Of a DNA stretch of 64,000 nt, positions 1 to 8,306 are shown one piece after another (position 1 is the stretch's first letter; the number at the start of each line of letters is the position of its first letter). The notes under the pieces are model-generated. The model did not search any database and was not told the DNA's origin. It saw only the letters and a program-made list of their open reading frames with translations. The position numbers were made by a program, and so were the translations under genes. Origin of the DNA: Sphingomonas gei (GTDB lineage: Bacteria > Pseudomonadota > Alphaproteobacteria > Sphingomonadales > Sphingomonadaceae); contig NZ_SRXT01000004.1 of assembly GCF_004792685.1 (NCBI RefSeq), positions 248,001 to 312,000 of the forward strand, written 5' to 3'.

Positions 1-1403
1 TCACCCAGCATATCGGCGCCTATCAGGTCACCCTGAAGGACAAGTCGAAGATCACCTTCCTCGACACGCCGGGCCACGAGGCCTTCTCGGAAATGCGCGC
101 GCGCGGCGCCAACGTCACCGACATCGTCGTGCTGGTGGTGGCGGCGAATGACGGGCTGATGCCGCAGACGATCGAGGCGATCAACCACACCAAGGCGGCC
201 GGCGTGCCGATGATCGTGGCGATCAACAAGGTCGACCTCGACAGCGCCAATCCGCAGCGCGTGCGCCAGCGTCTGCTCGAGCATGAAGTGATGGTCGAGG
301 AGATGGGCGGCGAAGTCCAGGACGTCGAAGTCTCGGCGCTCAAGAAGACCGGGCTCGACCAGTTGATCGAGAAGATCCAGCTTCAGGCCGAATTGCTCGA
401 ACTGCGCGCCAACCCCAATCGCGAGGCCGAAGGCACCGTGATCGAGGCCAAGCTCGACAAGGGCCGCGGCCCGGTTGCCACCGTGCTGGTCAACCGCGGC
501 ACGCTCAAGGTCGGCGACGTCTTCGTCGTCGGTGCCGAGAGCGGCAAGATCCGTGCTCTGGTCGACGACAAGGGCCGCCAGATCAAGGAAGCCGGTCCGG
601 CAATGCCGGTCGAGATCCTCGGCCTGTCGGGTGTGCCGATGGCGGGTGATCCGCTGCAGGTCGTCGAGAACGAGGCGCGTGCTCGCGAAGTCGCCGAATA
701 TCGCGCTGGCGTGATCCAGAACAAGCGGACCACCAATGCCCCGGCCAGCCTCGAGAGCATGTTCTCGGCGCTCAAGGACAAGCAGGCGATGGAATATCCG
801 CTGGTCGTCAAGGCGGATACCCAGGGCACCGTCGAGGCGATCGTCGCCGCGATCAACAAGATCTCGACCGACGACATTCGCGCGCGGGTTCTCCACGCCG
901 GCGTCGGCGGCATCACCGAAAGCGACGTTACGCTCGCCGGTGCCAGCGGCGCGCCGATCATCGGCTTCAACGTGCGCCCGAACGCCAAGGCACGCGAGAT
1001 CGCCGATCGGCAGAAGGTCGCGTTCAAATATTATGACGTGATCTACGAGCTGACCGACGAGATCCGCGCCGGCATGGCAGGCCAGCTCGGGCCGGAGGCG
1101 TTCGAGACGATCGTCGGCCGCGCCGAGATCAAGGAAGTGTTCAGCGCGGGCAAGCACGGCAAGGCGGCGGGTCTGCTCGTCACCGAAGGCGTCATCCGCA
1201 AGGCGCTCAAGGCGCGTATCACCCGGGACGATGTCATCATCTACCAGGGCGAGATCGCGTCGCTGCGGCGCTTCAAGGACGATGTCCCCGAAGTCCGCGC
1301 GGGTCTCGAATGCGGTGTCACGTTCACGCAGAACTTCACCGACATCAAGGCGGGCGACTATCTCGAAACCTTCGAGGTCGAACTGCGCGAACGCACGCTG
1401 TAA
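1..1403 (+). CDS. infB: Translation initiation factor IF-2, 3' part (truncated by window edge)
   Basis: IF-2 is the GTPase that places initiator tRNA on the 30S subunit and promotes subunit joining. The frame is already open at base 3, so the start, the N-terminal domain and the P-loop lie upstream of the window. Visible in order are TQHIGAYQV, the G3 motif DTPGHEAF, G4 as NKVDL and the G5 region SALKKTG, followed by the C-terminal domains that bind fMet-tRNA, ending in VELRERTL and a TAA stop. It is the first gene of a translation cluster continuing with rbfA, truB, rpsO and pnp. The motifs are full-strength and no frameshift is seen. The only uncertainty is the missing 5' end. Confidence 0.97.
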   Translation, partial: TQHIGAYQVTLKDKSKITFLDTPGHEAFSEMRARGANVTDIVVLVVAANDGLMPQTIEAINHTKAAGVPMIVAINKVDLDSANPQRVRQRLLEHEVMVEEMGGEVQDVEVSALKKTGLDQLIEKIQLQAELLELRANPNREAEGTVIEAKLDKGRGPVATVLVNRGTLKVGDVFVVGAESGKIRALVDDKGRQIKEAGPAMPVEILGLSGVPMAGDPLQVVENEARAREVAEYRAGVIQNKRTTNAPASLESMFSALKDKQAMEYPLVVKADTQGTVEAIVAAINKISTDDIRARVLHAGVGGITESDVTLAGASGAPIIGFNVRPNAKAREIADRQKVAFKYYDVIYELTDEIRAGMAGQLGPEAFETIVGRAEIKEVFSAGKHGKAAGLLVTEGVIRKALKARITRDDVIIYQGEIASLRRFKDDVPEVRAGLECGVTFTQNFTDIKAGDYLETFEVELRERTL

Positions 1404-1410
1404 CTAAAAT

Positions 1411-1534
1411 CCCTCTCCCCTTCCGGGGAGAGGGTGCCGAGCGAAGCGAAGGCGGGAGAGGGGAAGTTTGGCGGTTTGACTGCCCTCTCCCCGGCCAGCG
1501 ACCCACCGCTCCCCTGAGGGGGAGAGGGAGAGAA
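1411..1534. repeat. Intergenic palindromic (REP-like) element between infB and rbfA
   Basis: Nearly the whole gap between infB and rbfA is made of inverted copies of a CCCTCTCCCC / GGGGAGAGGG unit. A perfect hairpin with 10-bp arms and a 4-nt loop (TTCC) occupies 1411-1434. Further units follow at 1454-1463 (GGGAGAGGGG), 1483-1492 (CCCTCTCCCC) and about 1518-1532 (GGGGGAGAGGGAG). The last unit ends directly before the rbfA start at 1537 and supplies its purine-rich ribosome binding site. There is no T-tract, so it is not a standard terminator. It resembles the repeated palindromic intergenic elements common in high-GC proteobacteria; copy number elsewhere cannot be seen here. Confidence 0.75.
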
Positions 1535-1536
1535 GA

Positions 1537-1926
1537 ATGAAGCACACCCAGACCGAAGACCGTACCGTCCGCCTGCTCCGCGTCGGCGAGCAGGTGCGCC
1601 ATATCCTTTCCGAGATCCTCCAGCGCGGCGACGTGCATGACGAGACCTTGGCGCGCCACATGGTCTCGGTCACCGAAGTCCGCATGTCCCCCGATCTGCG
1701 GCATGCGACGGTGTTCGTGAAGCCTTTGCTCGGGAAGGACGAGGAGGCGGTCCTCAAGGCGCTGAGGACCAACACCGCCTATCTCCAGCGCGAAGTCGCC
1801 GGCCGGGTGAAGATGAAATATGCCGCCAAGCTCAAATTCGTCGCCGACGAGAGCTTCGACGAAGGCAGCCATATCGAGCAATTGCTCCGCGCGCCGGGCG
1901 TCGCGCGCGACCTCGGCGAAGATTGA
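1537..1926 (+). CDS. rbfA: 30S ribosome-binding factor A
   Basis: A 129-residue protein of normal length for RbfA, the KH-like factor that binds immature 30S subunits and helps 16S rRNA 5'-end maturation. The N-terminal pattern [20 protein letters not shown], the central [20 protein letters not shown] strand-helix and the C-terminal [25 protein letters not shown] region are typical. The ATG at 1537 is preceded by GGGAGAGAAGA, a ribosome binding site donated by the preceding repeat. It sits downstream of infB as in most bacteria, but the usual neighbour truB is displaced by a toxin-antitoxin pair and thymidine kinase. Confidence 0.95.
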   Translation: MKHTQTEDRTVRLLRVGEQVRHILSEILQRGDVHDETLARHMVSVTEVRMSPDLRHATVFVKPLLGKDEEAVLKALRTNTAYLQREVAGRVKMKYAAKLKFVADESFDEGSHIEQLLRAPGVARDLGED

Positions 1927-1937
1927 CTCCGCCCTCA

Positions 1938-1953
1938 GTAAGACGCATCTTAC
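1938..1953. promoter_or_regulatory. Candidate toxin-antitoxin operator (palindrome at antitoxin start)
   Basis: GTAAGACGCATCTTAC contains perfect 6-bp arms (GTAAGA / TCTTAC) around a 4-nt centre and ends 4 nt before the antitoxin ATG at 1958. AbrB-type antitoxins usually repress their own operon by binding such palindromes, so this is the likely autoregulatory site. No Shine-Dalgarno sequence fits between it and the start codon. Binding is inferred. Confidence 0.45.
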
Positions 1954-1957
1954 CTGC

Positions 1958-2239
1958 ATGAACGTAAAGACTATCATGTCGGAAAAGGGGCAAGTCGTCA
2001 TCCCCAAGGATGTGCGCGAGGCGCTTGGGCTTGCACCAGGCCAGCGTTTCGAAGTGATCCAGTCGGGCGGCGATATCGTATTGCGACCTGCGGGGCCGAA
2101 GTCGGGTCGAAGCTACGAGCAGATCATCGCCGACCTTCAAGCGAGGATCCGCTATGACGGGCCGGCGGTCAGCATCCAAGAGATGAACCAGACGATTGCA
2201 GAGGAATGGGCGAAAAGCGGCTCGCGCGGAAACTGGTGA
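1958..2239 (+). CDS. AbrB/MazE-type antitoxin (VapB-like)
   Basis: A 93-residue protein with a swapped-hairpin AbrB DNA-binding domain: residues 1-45 carry [19 protein letters not shown] followed by PGQRFEV, the classical signature. The C-terminal half ([17 protein letters not shown] to EEWAKSG) is the expected toxin-binding tail. The start at 1958 is chosen because it gives the usual six or so residues before KGQ; a second ATG at 1976 would also keep the domain. It precedes and overlaps the PIN toxin gene (GTGA overlap at 2236-2239), the normal antitoxin-first order. Such proteins neutralise the toxin and repress the operon. There is a palindrome immediately upstream. Confidence 0.9.
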   Translation: MNVKTIMSEKGQVVIPKDVREALGLAPGQRFEVIQSGGDIVLRPAGPKSGRSYEQIIADLQARIRYDGPAVSIQEMNQTIAEEWAKSGSRGNW

Positions 2240-2625
2240 GAGCGGTCGACACAAACGTCATTGCGCGGGCGCTGATGCGCGACGATGCCCATCAAGCCCG
2301 GATCGCCGATGCGGTGCTCGCCACCGAGGCTTTTGTGCCGCTCACGGTTCTGCTCGAGACCGGGTGGTTATTGCGAGCGCGCTATGGGCTGTCGCGTAGC
2401 GAGGTGGTCACCGCGTTGCGCTCGCTGCTCGATATGCCGAAAGTATTGGTCGATTGTCGCGAGCAAGTGGAATGGGCGTTGGCCCGTCTGCTGGAGCGCG
2501 GCGACTTTGCAGACCTGATCCATCTGGTCGCTGCTCGCGGTGCGACCGCCTTTCTCACTTTTGATGAAGATGTCGCCGCGGATGCGGGAGACAAAGCGCC
2601 CTGCCCGATCGAGACTCTCGCCTGA
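2236..2625 (+). CDS. PIN-domain ribonuclease toxin (VapC family)
   Basis: A 129-residue PIN domain, expected to cleave RNA when freed from the antitoxin. Acidic metal-binding residues are in place: D5 in MRAVDTN, E in [10 protein letters not shown] in GDFADLIHL and D in [10 protein letters not shown] chose the GTG at 2236 because it overlaps the antitoxin stop as GTGA and gives the standard MRAVDTN N-terminus; an in-frame ATG at 2206 would add ten residues inside the antitoxin gene. Its stop overlaps the thymidine kinase start by one base (TGATG), so tdk is probably co-transcribed with the toxin pair. Confidence 0.9.
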   Translation: MRAVDTNVIARALMRDDAHQARIADAVLATEAFVPLTVLLETGWLLRARYGLSRSEVVTALRSLLDMPKVLVDCREQVEWALARLLERGDFADLIHLVAARGATAFLTFDEDVAADAGDKAPCPIETLA

Positions 2626-3203
2626 TGGCCAAGCTCTATTTCTACTACGCCTCGATGAATGCCGGCAAATCGACCACCTTGCTCCAGGCCGATTTCAATT
2701 ATCGCGAGCGCGGCATGCGCACGCTGTTGTTCACCGCCGGGGTGCACGATCGTGGCGGCAAGGGCGTGATCGATTCGCGGCTCGGGATCAGCGCGACTGC
2801 CATTGCTTTCGGCGGCAGTACCGATCTCCGGCAGATCGCGCAGGACGCGCATCTCGAGGCGCCGCTCGCTTGCGTGCTGGTCGACGAGGCACAGTTCCTC
2901 TCGGCCGCGCAGGTCCGCCAGCTCGCCGCACTGTGCGACGAAGACGATATTCCGGTGCTCGCATACGGGCTGCGCACCGATTTCCAGGGCAAATTGTTCG
3001 CTGGCTCGGCCGAACTGCTCGCGCTCGCCGACTCGCTGGTCGAGATCAAGTCGGTCTGCGAATGCGGGCGCAAGGCGACGATGAACCTGCGGGTCGACGC
3101 GTTCGGCAAGGCGGTGCGGCAGGGCGAGCAAAAGCAGATCGGCGGCAACGAACGCTACGTCGCCTTGTGCCGGCGCCACTTCATGCAGCGTACCGGGGGC
3201 TGA
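2625..3203 (+). CDS. tdk: Thymidine kinase, type II
   Basis: Phosphorylates thymidine to dTMP in the pyrimidine salvage pathway. The 192 residues match the bacterial type II family: the P-loop S10-MNAGKST, the DEAQ Walker-B-like motif at residues 87-90, the lasso region YGLRTDFQG, and a zinc site formed by the Cys-x-Cys-GRKAT segment and the later LCRRHF. The start codon overlaps the vapC-like stop by one base, and truB begins 4 nt after the stop. tdk is not a usual member of the infB-rbfA-truB cluster, so it appears to have arrived together with, or been captured by, the toxin-antitoxin pair. Confidence 0.95.
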   Translation: MAKLYFYYASMNAGKSTTLLQADFNYRERGMRTLLFTAGVHDRGGKGVIDSRLGISATAIAFGGSTDLRQIAQDAHLEAPLACVLVDEAQFLSAAQVRQLAALCDEDDIPVLAYGLRTDFQGKLFAGSAELLALADSLVEIKSVCECGRKATMNLRVDAFGKAVRQGEQKQIGGNERYVALCRRHFMQRTGG

Positions 3204-3207
3204 GCGG

Positions 3208-4101
3208 ATGCACGGCTGGATCATCCTCGACAAGCCCTTGGGGCTGGGCTCGACGCAGGGCGTCAGCGCGGTCAAGCGCGCGTTGCGCGACGGCGGCTAT
3301 GGCAAGTTCAAGGTCGGGCATGGCGGTACCCTGGACCCGCTGGCTACGGGCGTGCTGCCGATCGCGGTAGGGGAGGCGACCAAGCTCGCCGGGCGGATGC
3401 TCGACAGTGACAAAGTCTACGAATTCACCATCTGCTTCGGGGCGGAGACCGACACGCTCGACCTCGAGGGCAAGGTGATCGCCACCTCCGACGCCCTCGT
3501 CGATGGTGCCGATGTCGAGGATGTGCTGGTCGATTTCATTGGGGAGATCGACCAGATTCCGCCGGCGTATTCCGCGTTGAAGGTCGACGGCGAGCGCGCC
3601 TATGACCTCGCGCGTGCCGGTGAGACGGTAACACTCGCCACGCGTCGCGTGACCATTCACGCCTTGGGCTATGTGGCGTGGTGGAGCGAAGACGGGAAGC
3701 AGTTCGCGACCCTTACCGCCCATGTCTCCAAGGGCACCTATATCCGCAGCCTCGCGCGCGACATCGCGCTCGCGCTCGGCACCGTCGGCCATGTCGCCAT
3801 GCTCCGGCGCACCAAGGCCGGCCCGTTCGGCCTCGATTCCGCTATTTCGCTGGACAAATTGGCCGATGCCGCTAAGGCCCGCACCCTTGAACAGTTAATC
3901 CTGCCGCTGAGGGCGGGGCTGGACGACATCCCGGCTCTATTCCTCACGCCCGACCAGGCAGGGCTGCTCCGCAGGGGGCAGGTTCTGGCCGGGATCGCCG
4001 CCGATGATGGCCAATATTTTGCGCTGCTGGACGATGTGCCGGTCGCGCTGGTGGAGGCTCAGTCCGGACTCGTCCGGGTCGTCCGCGGCTTCAACCTGTA
4101 A
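3208..4101 (+). CDS. truB: tRNA pseudouridine(55) synthase
   Basis: Makes pseudouridine 55 in the T-loop of tRNAs. The protein is 297 residues. [13 protein letters not shown] holds the catalytic Asp43, and the conserved [21 protein letters not shown] and [11 protein letters not shown] motifs follow in order. The C-terminal PUA-like part (from about residue 240) is present. The N-terminus has a [13 protein letters not shown] insertion in place of the common G-x-TS pattern, which is usual in sphingomonads. The gene follows tdk by 4 nt and precedes rpsO by 23 nt. Confidence 0.96.
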   Translation: MHGWIILDKPLGLGSTQGVSAVKRALRDGGYGKFKVGHGGTLDPLATGVLPIAVGEATKLAGRMLDSDKVYEFTICFGAETDTLDLEGKVIATSDALVDGADVEDVLVDFIGEIDQIPPAYSALKVDGERAYDLARAGETVTLATRRVTIHALGYVAWWSEDGKQFATLTAHVSKGTYIRSLARDIALALGTVGHVAMLRRTKAGPFGLDSAISLDKLADAAKARTLEQLILPLRAGLDDIPALFLTPDQAGLLRRGQVLAGIAADDGQYFALLDDVPVALVEAQSGLVRVVRGFNL

Positions 4102-4124
4102 CGCGATGTCGTAGGAATAGAGAC

Positions 4125-4394
4125 ATGTCGATCACGCAGGAGCGCAAGGACGCGCTCGTCAAGCAACATGGCCGCGAGAGCGGCGACACCGGCAGCCCCG
4201 AAGTCCAGGTTGCAATCCTCACCGAGCGGATCACCAACCTGACTGAGCATTTCAAGACCCACGCGAAGGACAATCACTCGCGCCGCGGTCTATTGCTGAT
4301 GGTCAACAAGCGCCGCAGCCTCCTCGACTATCTGAAGAAGAAGGACGAGGCCCGTTATACCGGCATCATCGCGAAGCTCGGGCTTCGCAAGTAA
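4125..4394 (+). CDS. rpsO: 30S ribosomal protein S15
   Basis: An 89-residue S15, a primary binder of the central domain of 16S r[34 protein letters not shown], the [14 protein letters not shown] rRNA-contact segment and the C-terminal [12 protein letters not shown] are all intact. It is followed within 6 nt by a strong hairpin terminator and then by pnp. In many bacteria S15 represses its own mRNA through a leader fold; the 23-nt gap here is short, so any such element would have to include the truB end. Confidence 0.97.
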   Translation: MSITQERKDALVKQHGRESGDTGSPEVQVAILTERITNLTEHFKTHAKDNHSRRGLLLMVNKRRSLLDYLKKKDEARYTGIIAKLGLRK

Positions 4395-4399
4395 TTTAG

Positions 4400-4425
4400 A
4401 AAGGGCGCCCTTGCGGCGCCCTTTT
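4400..4425 (+). terminator. Rho-independent terminator after rpsO
   Basis: AAGGGCGCC and GGCGCCCTT form a 9-bp GC-rich stem around CTTGC, followed by a short T run. It sits 6 nt after the rpsO stop and before pnp. It could act as a partial terminator or as a processing hairpin in the rpsO-pnp transcript. Confidence 0.85.
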
Positions 4426-4553
4426 GACATTCGAGCCGCAGGCGATCCGGCCAGCGGCTCTGGCAGGGATGAAGACCATCCCGAACCGACCCGGGCCGGA
4501 TAGCCCGGACATAGGCCCCCGCCGCATCTGGCAGCGGGAGTGAAGGAAATCCA

Positions 4554-6947
4554 ATGTTCGACAAGAAGACTGTATCGATCGAGTGGGGCGGCAAGACGCT
4601 GACACTCGAAACGGGCAAGGTTGCCCGCCAGGCCGACGGCGCGGTGATCGCGACGCTCGGCGAAACCGTGGTGCTGTGCGCCGTGACCGCGGCCAAGCAC
4701 GTGAAGGAAGGCCAGGACTTCTTTCCGCTGACCGTTCATTATCAGGAGAAGTTCTCTGCCGCGGGTCGTATCCCGGGCGGCTTCTTCAAGCGCGAGCGCG
4801 GCGCCACCGAGAAGGAGACCCTGATCTCCCGCCTCATCGATCGCCCGCTCCGCCCGCTCTTCCCCGAGGGCTTCTACAACGAGATCAACTGCATCGCGCA
4901 GGTCCTGTCGTATGACGGGGAGAACGAGCCGGACATCCTCGCGATGGTCGCCGCCTCTGCCGCGATGACTCTGTCGGGCGTGCCCTTCATGGGGCCGATC
5001 GGCGCTGCGCGCGTCGGCTATGACGGCAGCGACTATATCCTCAACCCGACCGATGAGCAGGTCGCTTCGGGGCTTCTCGACCTCGTCGTCGCGGCGACTC
5101 AGGACGCCGTGATGATGGTCGAATCCGAAGCCAAGGAGCTTTCGGAAGAGGTCATGCTCGGCGCCGTGATGTTCGCGCATCGCGAGAGCCAGAAGGTGAT
5201 CGGCGCGATCATCAAGCTCGCCGAGCAGGCCGCCAAGGAGCCCTGGGAACTCAAGGTCCAGGACGACAAGGTCGAAGTGAAGGCCAAGCTCAAGAAGCTG
5301 ATCGGCAAGGACCTCGAGGCAGCCTATAAGTTGACCGACAAGCAGGCCCGTCAGTCCGCGATCAACGAGGCGCGCACCAAGGCCCGCGACGGCCTGACCG
5401 ACCTCAAGGACAGCGATCCGCAGGCCTATCTGGCCTCGCTCAAGCTGGTCAAGAAGCTCGAGGCGGACATCGTCCGCACCGCGATCCTCAAGGAAGGCCG
5501 CCGCATCGACGGCCGCGACACCAAAACGGTTCGTCCGATCGAGGCGGAAGTTCACTTCCTGCCGCGGTCGCACGGCTCGGCCTTGTTCACCCGCGGCGAG
5601 ACCCAGACGATCGCGACTTGCACGCTGGGCACGCGTGACAGCGAGCAGATGATCGATGGTCTCGGTGGCCTCAGCTACCAGCACTTCATGCTGCACTATA
5701 ACTTCCCGCCTTATTCGGTCGGTGAAGTCGGTCGGTTCGGCGCGCCGGGCCGCCGCGAAGTCGGCCATGGCAAGCTGGCATGGCGCGCGCTGCACGGCGT
5801 GCTGCCCAGCAAGGAAGAGTTCCCCTACACGATCCGCCTGACCTCCGACATCACCGAGTCGAACGGCTCGTCGTCGATGGCATCGGTTTGCGGCGGTTCG
5901 CTCGCGCTCATGGACGCCGGCGTGCCGATCACGCGCCCGGTCTCGGGCATCGCGATGGGCCTCATCCTCGAGGGCAAGGAATTCGCGGTTCTCAGCGACA
6001 TCCTCGGCGACGAGGATCATCTCGGCGACATGGACTTCAAGGTTGCGGGCACGTCCGAAGGCATCACAACGATGCAGATGGACATCAAGATCGCCGGCAT
6101 CACCGAAGAGATCATGAAGGTCGCGCTGGACCAGGCCAAGGAAGGCCGCATCCACATCCTGGCGGAAATGGCCAAGGCGCTCGATCACACCCGTGAGGAA
6201 CTCTCGGCGCACGCACCACGCATCGAGACCTTCACGATCGACAAGTCGAAGATCCGCGAAGTCATCGGCACCGGCGGCAAGGTGATCCGCGAGATCGTCG
6301 CCACCACCGGCGCCAAGGTCGACATCGACGACGAAGGCGTGATCAAGGTCTCGTCCTCGGATCCGGCGCAGATCGAAGCCGCGATCAAGTGGATCAAGGG
6401 CCTCGTCGAGGAGGCCGAGGTCGGCAAGGTCTATGACGGCAAGGTCGTCAACCTCGTCGATTTCGGCGCGTTCGTGAACTTCATGGGCGGCAAGGACGGT
6501 CTCGTCCACGTCTCCGAGATCCGCAACGAGCGCGTCGAGAAGGTCTCGGACGTCCTCAGCGAAGGCCAGGAAGTCAAGGTCAAGGTCCTCGAGATCGATC
6601 CGCGCGGCAAGGTTCGCCTGTCGATGCGCGTCGTCGATCAGGAGACCGGCGCCGAGCTCGAAGACACCCGTCCGGCGCGCGAGCCCCGCGAAGGCGGCGA
6701 TCGTGGTCCGCGCAGCGGTGGTGGCGATCGCGGTGACCGCGGCGACCGCCAGCGCGGCGGCGGCGGTGGCCGTGGCCCCGGCGGGGATCGTGGTCCGCGT
6801 CGCGAAGGCGGCGGCGATCGTGGTCCGCGCGGCGAAGGCCGTGGCGACCGCGGTCCGCGTCCGGCGCGCGAAGGCGGCGACAACGCCGACAAGGGCGGCG
6901 AGGATATCGGCTTGCCGGCGTTCCTCACCGGCGGTAACGACGACTGA
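4554..6947 (+). CDS. pnp: Polyribonucleotide nucleotidyltransferase (PNPase) with RG-rich tail
   Basis: 3'-to-5' phosphorolytic exoribonuclease and RNA degradosome component. The 797-residue protein has two RNase PH-like domains, with active-site region [20 protein letters not shown] in the second. A KH domain follows ([15 protein letters not shown], about residues 565-580), then an S1 domain ([21 protein letters not shown]). Residues 703-797 form an extension full of GDRGPR, GGGDRG and RGG-like units, ending [14 protein letters not shown]. Comparable low-complexity tails occur in other alphaproteobacterial PNPases and are thought to contact RNA or RNase E. GAAGGAAATCC before the ATG is the ribosome binding site. 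A strong terminator follows. Confidence 0.97.
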   Translation: MFDKKTVSIEWGGKTLTLETGKVARQADGAVIATLGETVVLCAVTAAKHVKEGQDFFPLTVHYQEKFSAAGRIPGGFFKRERGATEKETLISRLIDRPLRPLFPEGFYNEINCIAQVLSYDGENEPDILAMVAASAAMTLSGVPFMGPIGAARVGYDGSDYILNPTDEQVASGLLDLVVAATQDAVMMVESEAKELSEEVMLGAVMFAHRESQKVIGAIIKLAEQAAKEPWELKVQDDKVEVKAKLKKLIGKDLEAAYKLTDKQARQSAINEARTKARDGLTDLKDSDPQAYLASLKLVKKLEADIVRTAILKEGRRIDGRDTKTVRPIEAEVHFLPRSHGSALFTRGETQTIATCTLGTRDSEQMIDGLGGLSYQHFMLHYNFPPYSVGEVGRFGAPGRREVGHGKLAWRALHGVLPSKEEFPYTIRLTSDITESNGSSSMASVCGGSLALMDAGVPITRPVSGIAMGLILEGKEFAVLSDILGDEDHLGDMDFKVAGTSEGITTMQMDIKIAGITEEIMKVALDQAKEGRIHILAEMAKALDHTREELSAHAPRIETFTIDKSKIREVIGTGGKVIREIVATTGAKVDIDDEGVIKVSSSDPAQIEAAIKWIKGLVEEAEVGKVYDGKVVNLVDFGAFVNFMGGKDGLVHVSEIRNERVEKVSDVLSEGQEVKVKVLEIDPRGKVRLSMRVVDQETGAELEDTRPAREPREGGDRGPRSGGGDRGDRGDRQRGGGGGRGPGGDRGPRREGGGDRGPRGEGRGDRGPRPAREGGDNADKGGEDIGLPAFLTGGNDD

Positions 6948-6970
6948 GCCTCGCGGCATCGAAGCAAGAA

Positions 6971-6999
6971 GAGGGGCCCGGGAAACCGGGCCCCTTTTT
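6971..6999 (+). terminator. Rho-independent terminator after pnp
   Basis: GGGGCCCGG and CCGGGCCCC form a perfect 9-bp stem with a GAAA tetraloop (6973-6994), followed by TTTTT. It closes the infB-to-pnp transcription block. Confidence 0.93.
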
Positions 7000-7439
7000 C
7001 GTTCGGTCCGACCCCTGCGCCGACACCGTTCGCCGCGTTAACCGCGAACCGGCGGAACGGGCGCGGGGCACGCTCGCTGTGCCCGGAAAGGTCGCAAAAA
7101 GAGTGGTTATGGGATCGATGAAGCGCTTCGTGCGCCTGCTTGCGCGCGAGGATCTCCCTTCAATGGCGCAAGACAACGGGAGCAATCCCGACGGGGAGAT
7201 GCTCCCGGATGCGCCTCGGCCGTGTGCCGAGACACCGGAATGCGGTAAACCCGTACGGCAATTTCCCGGAAGGCCCCGCTAGCATTCCGTTGGTCACCGT
7301 AACTTATATCGGCAAATGAGGTTCCGAGGGTTTCGCCTTGCGGGGTCTTGGCCGGGCGGCGGTCCCCGACTGTCGCCCGGTCGCTTTTCGCATCGCGAGG
7401 CGCGCGCGAGGCCAGCAAGACCTCTGAAGGGAAGTGGGG
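7000..7439. other. Intergenic stretch without a convincing gene
   Basis: About 440 bases between the pnp terminator and the ssrA region. A short hairpin GGGCAC-N7-GTGCCC lies at 7066-7084. A 67-codon open frame at 7079-7282 has no recognisable family or clear ribosome binding site and is not called. The portion 7320-7440 is GC-rich and structured and lies just downstream of ssrA on the minus strand, so it may hold the 3' end or trailer of that transcript. I see no other feature. Confidence 0.5.
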
Positions 7440-7780
7440 AGCTTCTGTTGCCCGGTGCCCCCCGTACCGCTGGAATCCGCTTCTGTTGCCCGGTGCGGTC
7501 CAACCGCGCATTTCAGAATAACCTTAGACCGTTAGGCCGTGGGGTTACGCCGCAATAGCGAGTGCTTCGTTATCGTTGGCACTTGTGTTTCAGACCGTCA
7601 CAGTGGCCCACGCTGAGAGATAGTCGGCGCTTTTCAACACACGTCGATCCTGGTTCGGCCCCGTCAGAAACGGTGTCCAGATACACCACCGGTTATGGTG
7701 GAGCCGCCGGGTACTGCCCCCGGGTCCGCTGCGCCTATTGCACGCCGTCGTTTATCCCCATAGCCGGGCGAACCCGGCAC
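7440..7780 (-). ncRNA. ssrA: Transfer-messenger RNA, circularly permuted two-piece gene
   Basis: tmRNA rescues stalled ribosomes and tags the unfinished protein for proteolysis. Read on the minus strand, the acceptor piece comes first. A GCCGGG/CCCGGC hairpin (7778-7763) leads to a T arm CCGGG-GGCAGTA-CCCGG, then CGGCTCC, discriminator A and CCA ending at 7696. After a 33-nt linker, the coding piece starts at 7662 with GGGGCCG, which pairs perfectly with CGGCTCC and includes G3-U70, the alanine identity pair. Next come the D-arm GGATCGACG and GCGCC, which can pair with GGCGC of the acceptor piece. The tag frame lies at 7580-7545. Acceptor-before-coding order is the known alphaproteobacterial permutation. 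The 5' end near 7780 and especially the 3' end near 7440 are estimates. Confidence 0.9.
7545..7580 (-). other. tmRNA proteolysis-tag reading frame ANDNEALAIAA-stop
   Basis: Eleven codons plus TAA on the minus strand, beginning with the resume codon GCC at 7580 and encoding ANDNEALAIAA. The AND(N) start and the hydrophobic -AA end are the hallmarks of SsrA degradation tags, which ClpXP and its SspB adaptor recognise. It is translated only by trans-translation, so no ribosome binding site is expected. Confidence 0.92.
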
Positions 7781-7784
7781 GACT

Positions 7785-7813
7785 CATATAGGGCGCCTTT
7801 CGCTTAATGAAAA
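7785..7813 (-). promoter_or_regulatory. Candidate ssrA promoter
   Basis: On the minus strand TTTTCA (7813-7808) is followed after 17 nt by TATATG (7790-7785). This would place transcription initiation at about 7778-7780, just where the first acceptor-piece hairpin begins. The match to the sigma-70 consensus is moderate. Confidence 0.35.
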
Positions 7814-7874
7814 GGTCAGGTTGCAACCGCTAGGGGGTTCACAGCGAAGCCTCGGCTTGGCATGGAGGTGCATC

Positions 7875-8306
7875 ATGTTGACCCAGCGGTCCCGCTACGC
7901 GCTTCGCGCGATGCTTTTCCTCACTCAGCAACAGGCTGCGACCGGGCCAGTGCCGATGAACCGCATCGCCGCCGAAGCAAATGTGCCGCGCAAATTCCTC
8001 GAATTGATCCTCGCGGATCTGCGCGAAGCCGGCTTCCTGCTGTCGACTCGCGGCAAGATGGGCGGCTATCGCCTCGCTCGCCCGCCGCACCTGATCTCGC
8101 TCGGTGAGATCATCCGGGTGATCGAGGGTCCGCTCGCGCTCGTGCCCTGCGTCAGCCGTACCGCTTATCGCCCGTGCAACGACTGCAAGGACGAAGCGAC
8201 GTGCGCGATCCGCCACGCGATGGCGCGCGTGCGCGACGAGACCGCGCGCATCCTCGACGGCACCAACCTCGCCGGTGCCGTCGCCGAGGAACTCGCCGCC
8301 GCCTAG
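7875..8306 (+). CDS. Rrf2-family iron-sulfur transcription regulator
   Basis: A 143-residue winged-helix regulator. Residues 1-80 contain MLTQRSRYALRAMLFL, the recognition-helix region NVPRKFLELILADLREAGFLLSTRG and the wing GKMGGYRLARPP. Four cysteines, C92, C101, C104 and C110, occupy the position of the cluster ligands in IscR-like proteins, so it probably senses iron-sulfur status or redox/NO. GGAGGTG seven bases before the ATG at 7875 is a strong ribosome binding site. It faces mscL, and the two genes share a CTAG at 8303-8306 containing both stop codons. Its targets cannot be told from context; no isc or suf genes are nearby. Confidence 0.9.
   Translation: MLTQRSRYALRAMLFLTQQQAATGPVPMNRIAAEANVPRKFLELILADLREAGFLLSTRGKMGGYRLARPPHLISLGEIIRVIEGPLALVPCVSRTAYRPCNDCKDEATCAIRHAMARVRDETARILDGTNLAGAVAEELAAA

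Noticed and set aside
4400..4553. Riboswitch or S15 autoregulatory leader between rpsO and pnp
   Set aside because: Only the terminator hairpin is clear; no conserved riboswitch core could be recognised in the remaining bases.
4290..6959. 889-residue open frame on the minus strand opposite pnp
   Set aside because: It is the antisense shadow of pnp: composition is Asp/Leu/Val/His/Arg-rich repeats produced by reading the complement of GC-rich codons, with no family motif.
7441..7496. Direct repeats considered as a CRISPR remnant
   Set aside because: Only two units of 18 bp with a 20-bp gap, no further copies and no cas genes; they lie in the ssrA region.
7079..7558. Short plus-strand open frames between pnp and the Rrf2 gene (7079-7282, 7316-7558)
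   Set aside because: The second overlaps the tmRNA tag region on the opposite strand; neither has a family match or good ribosome binding site.
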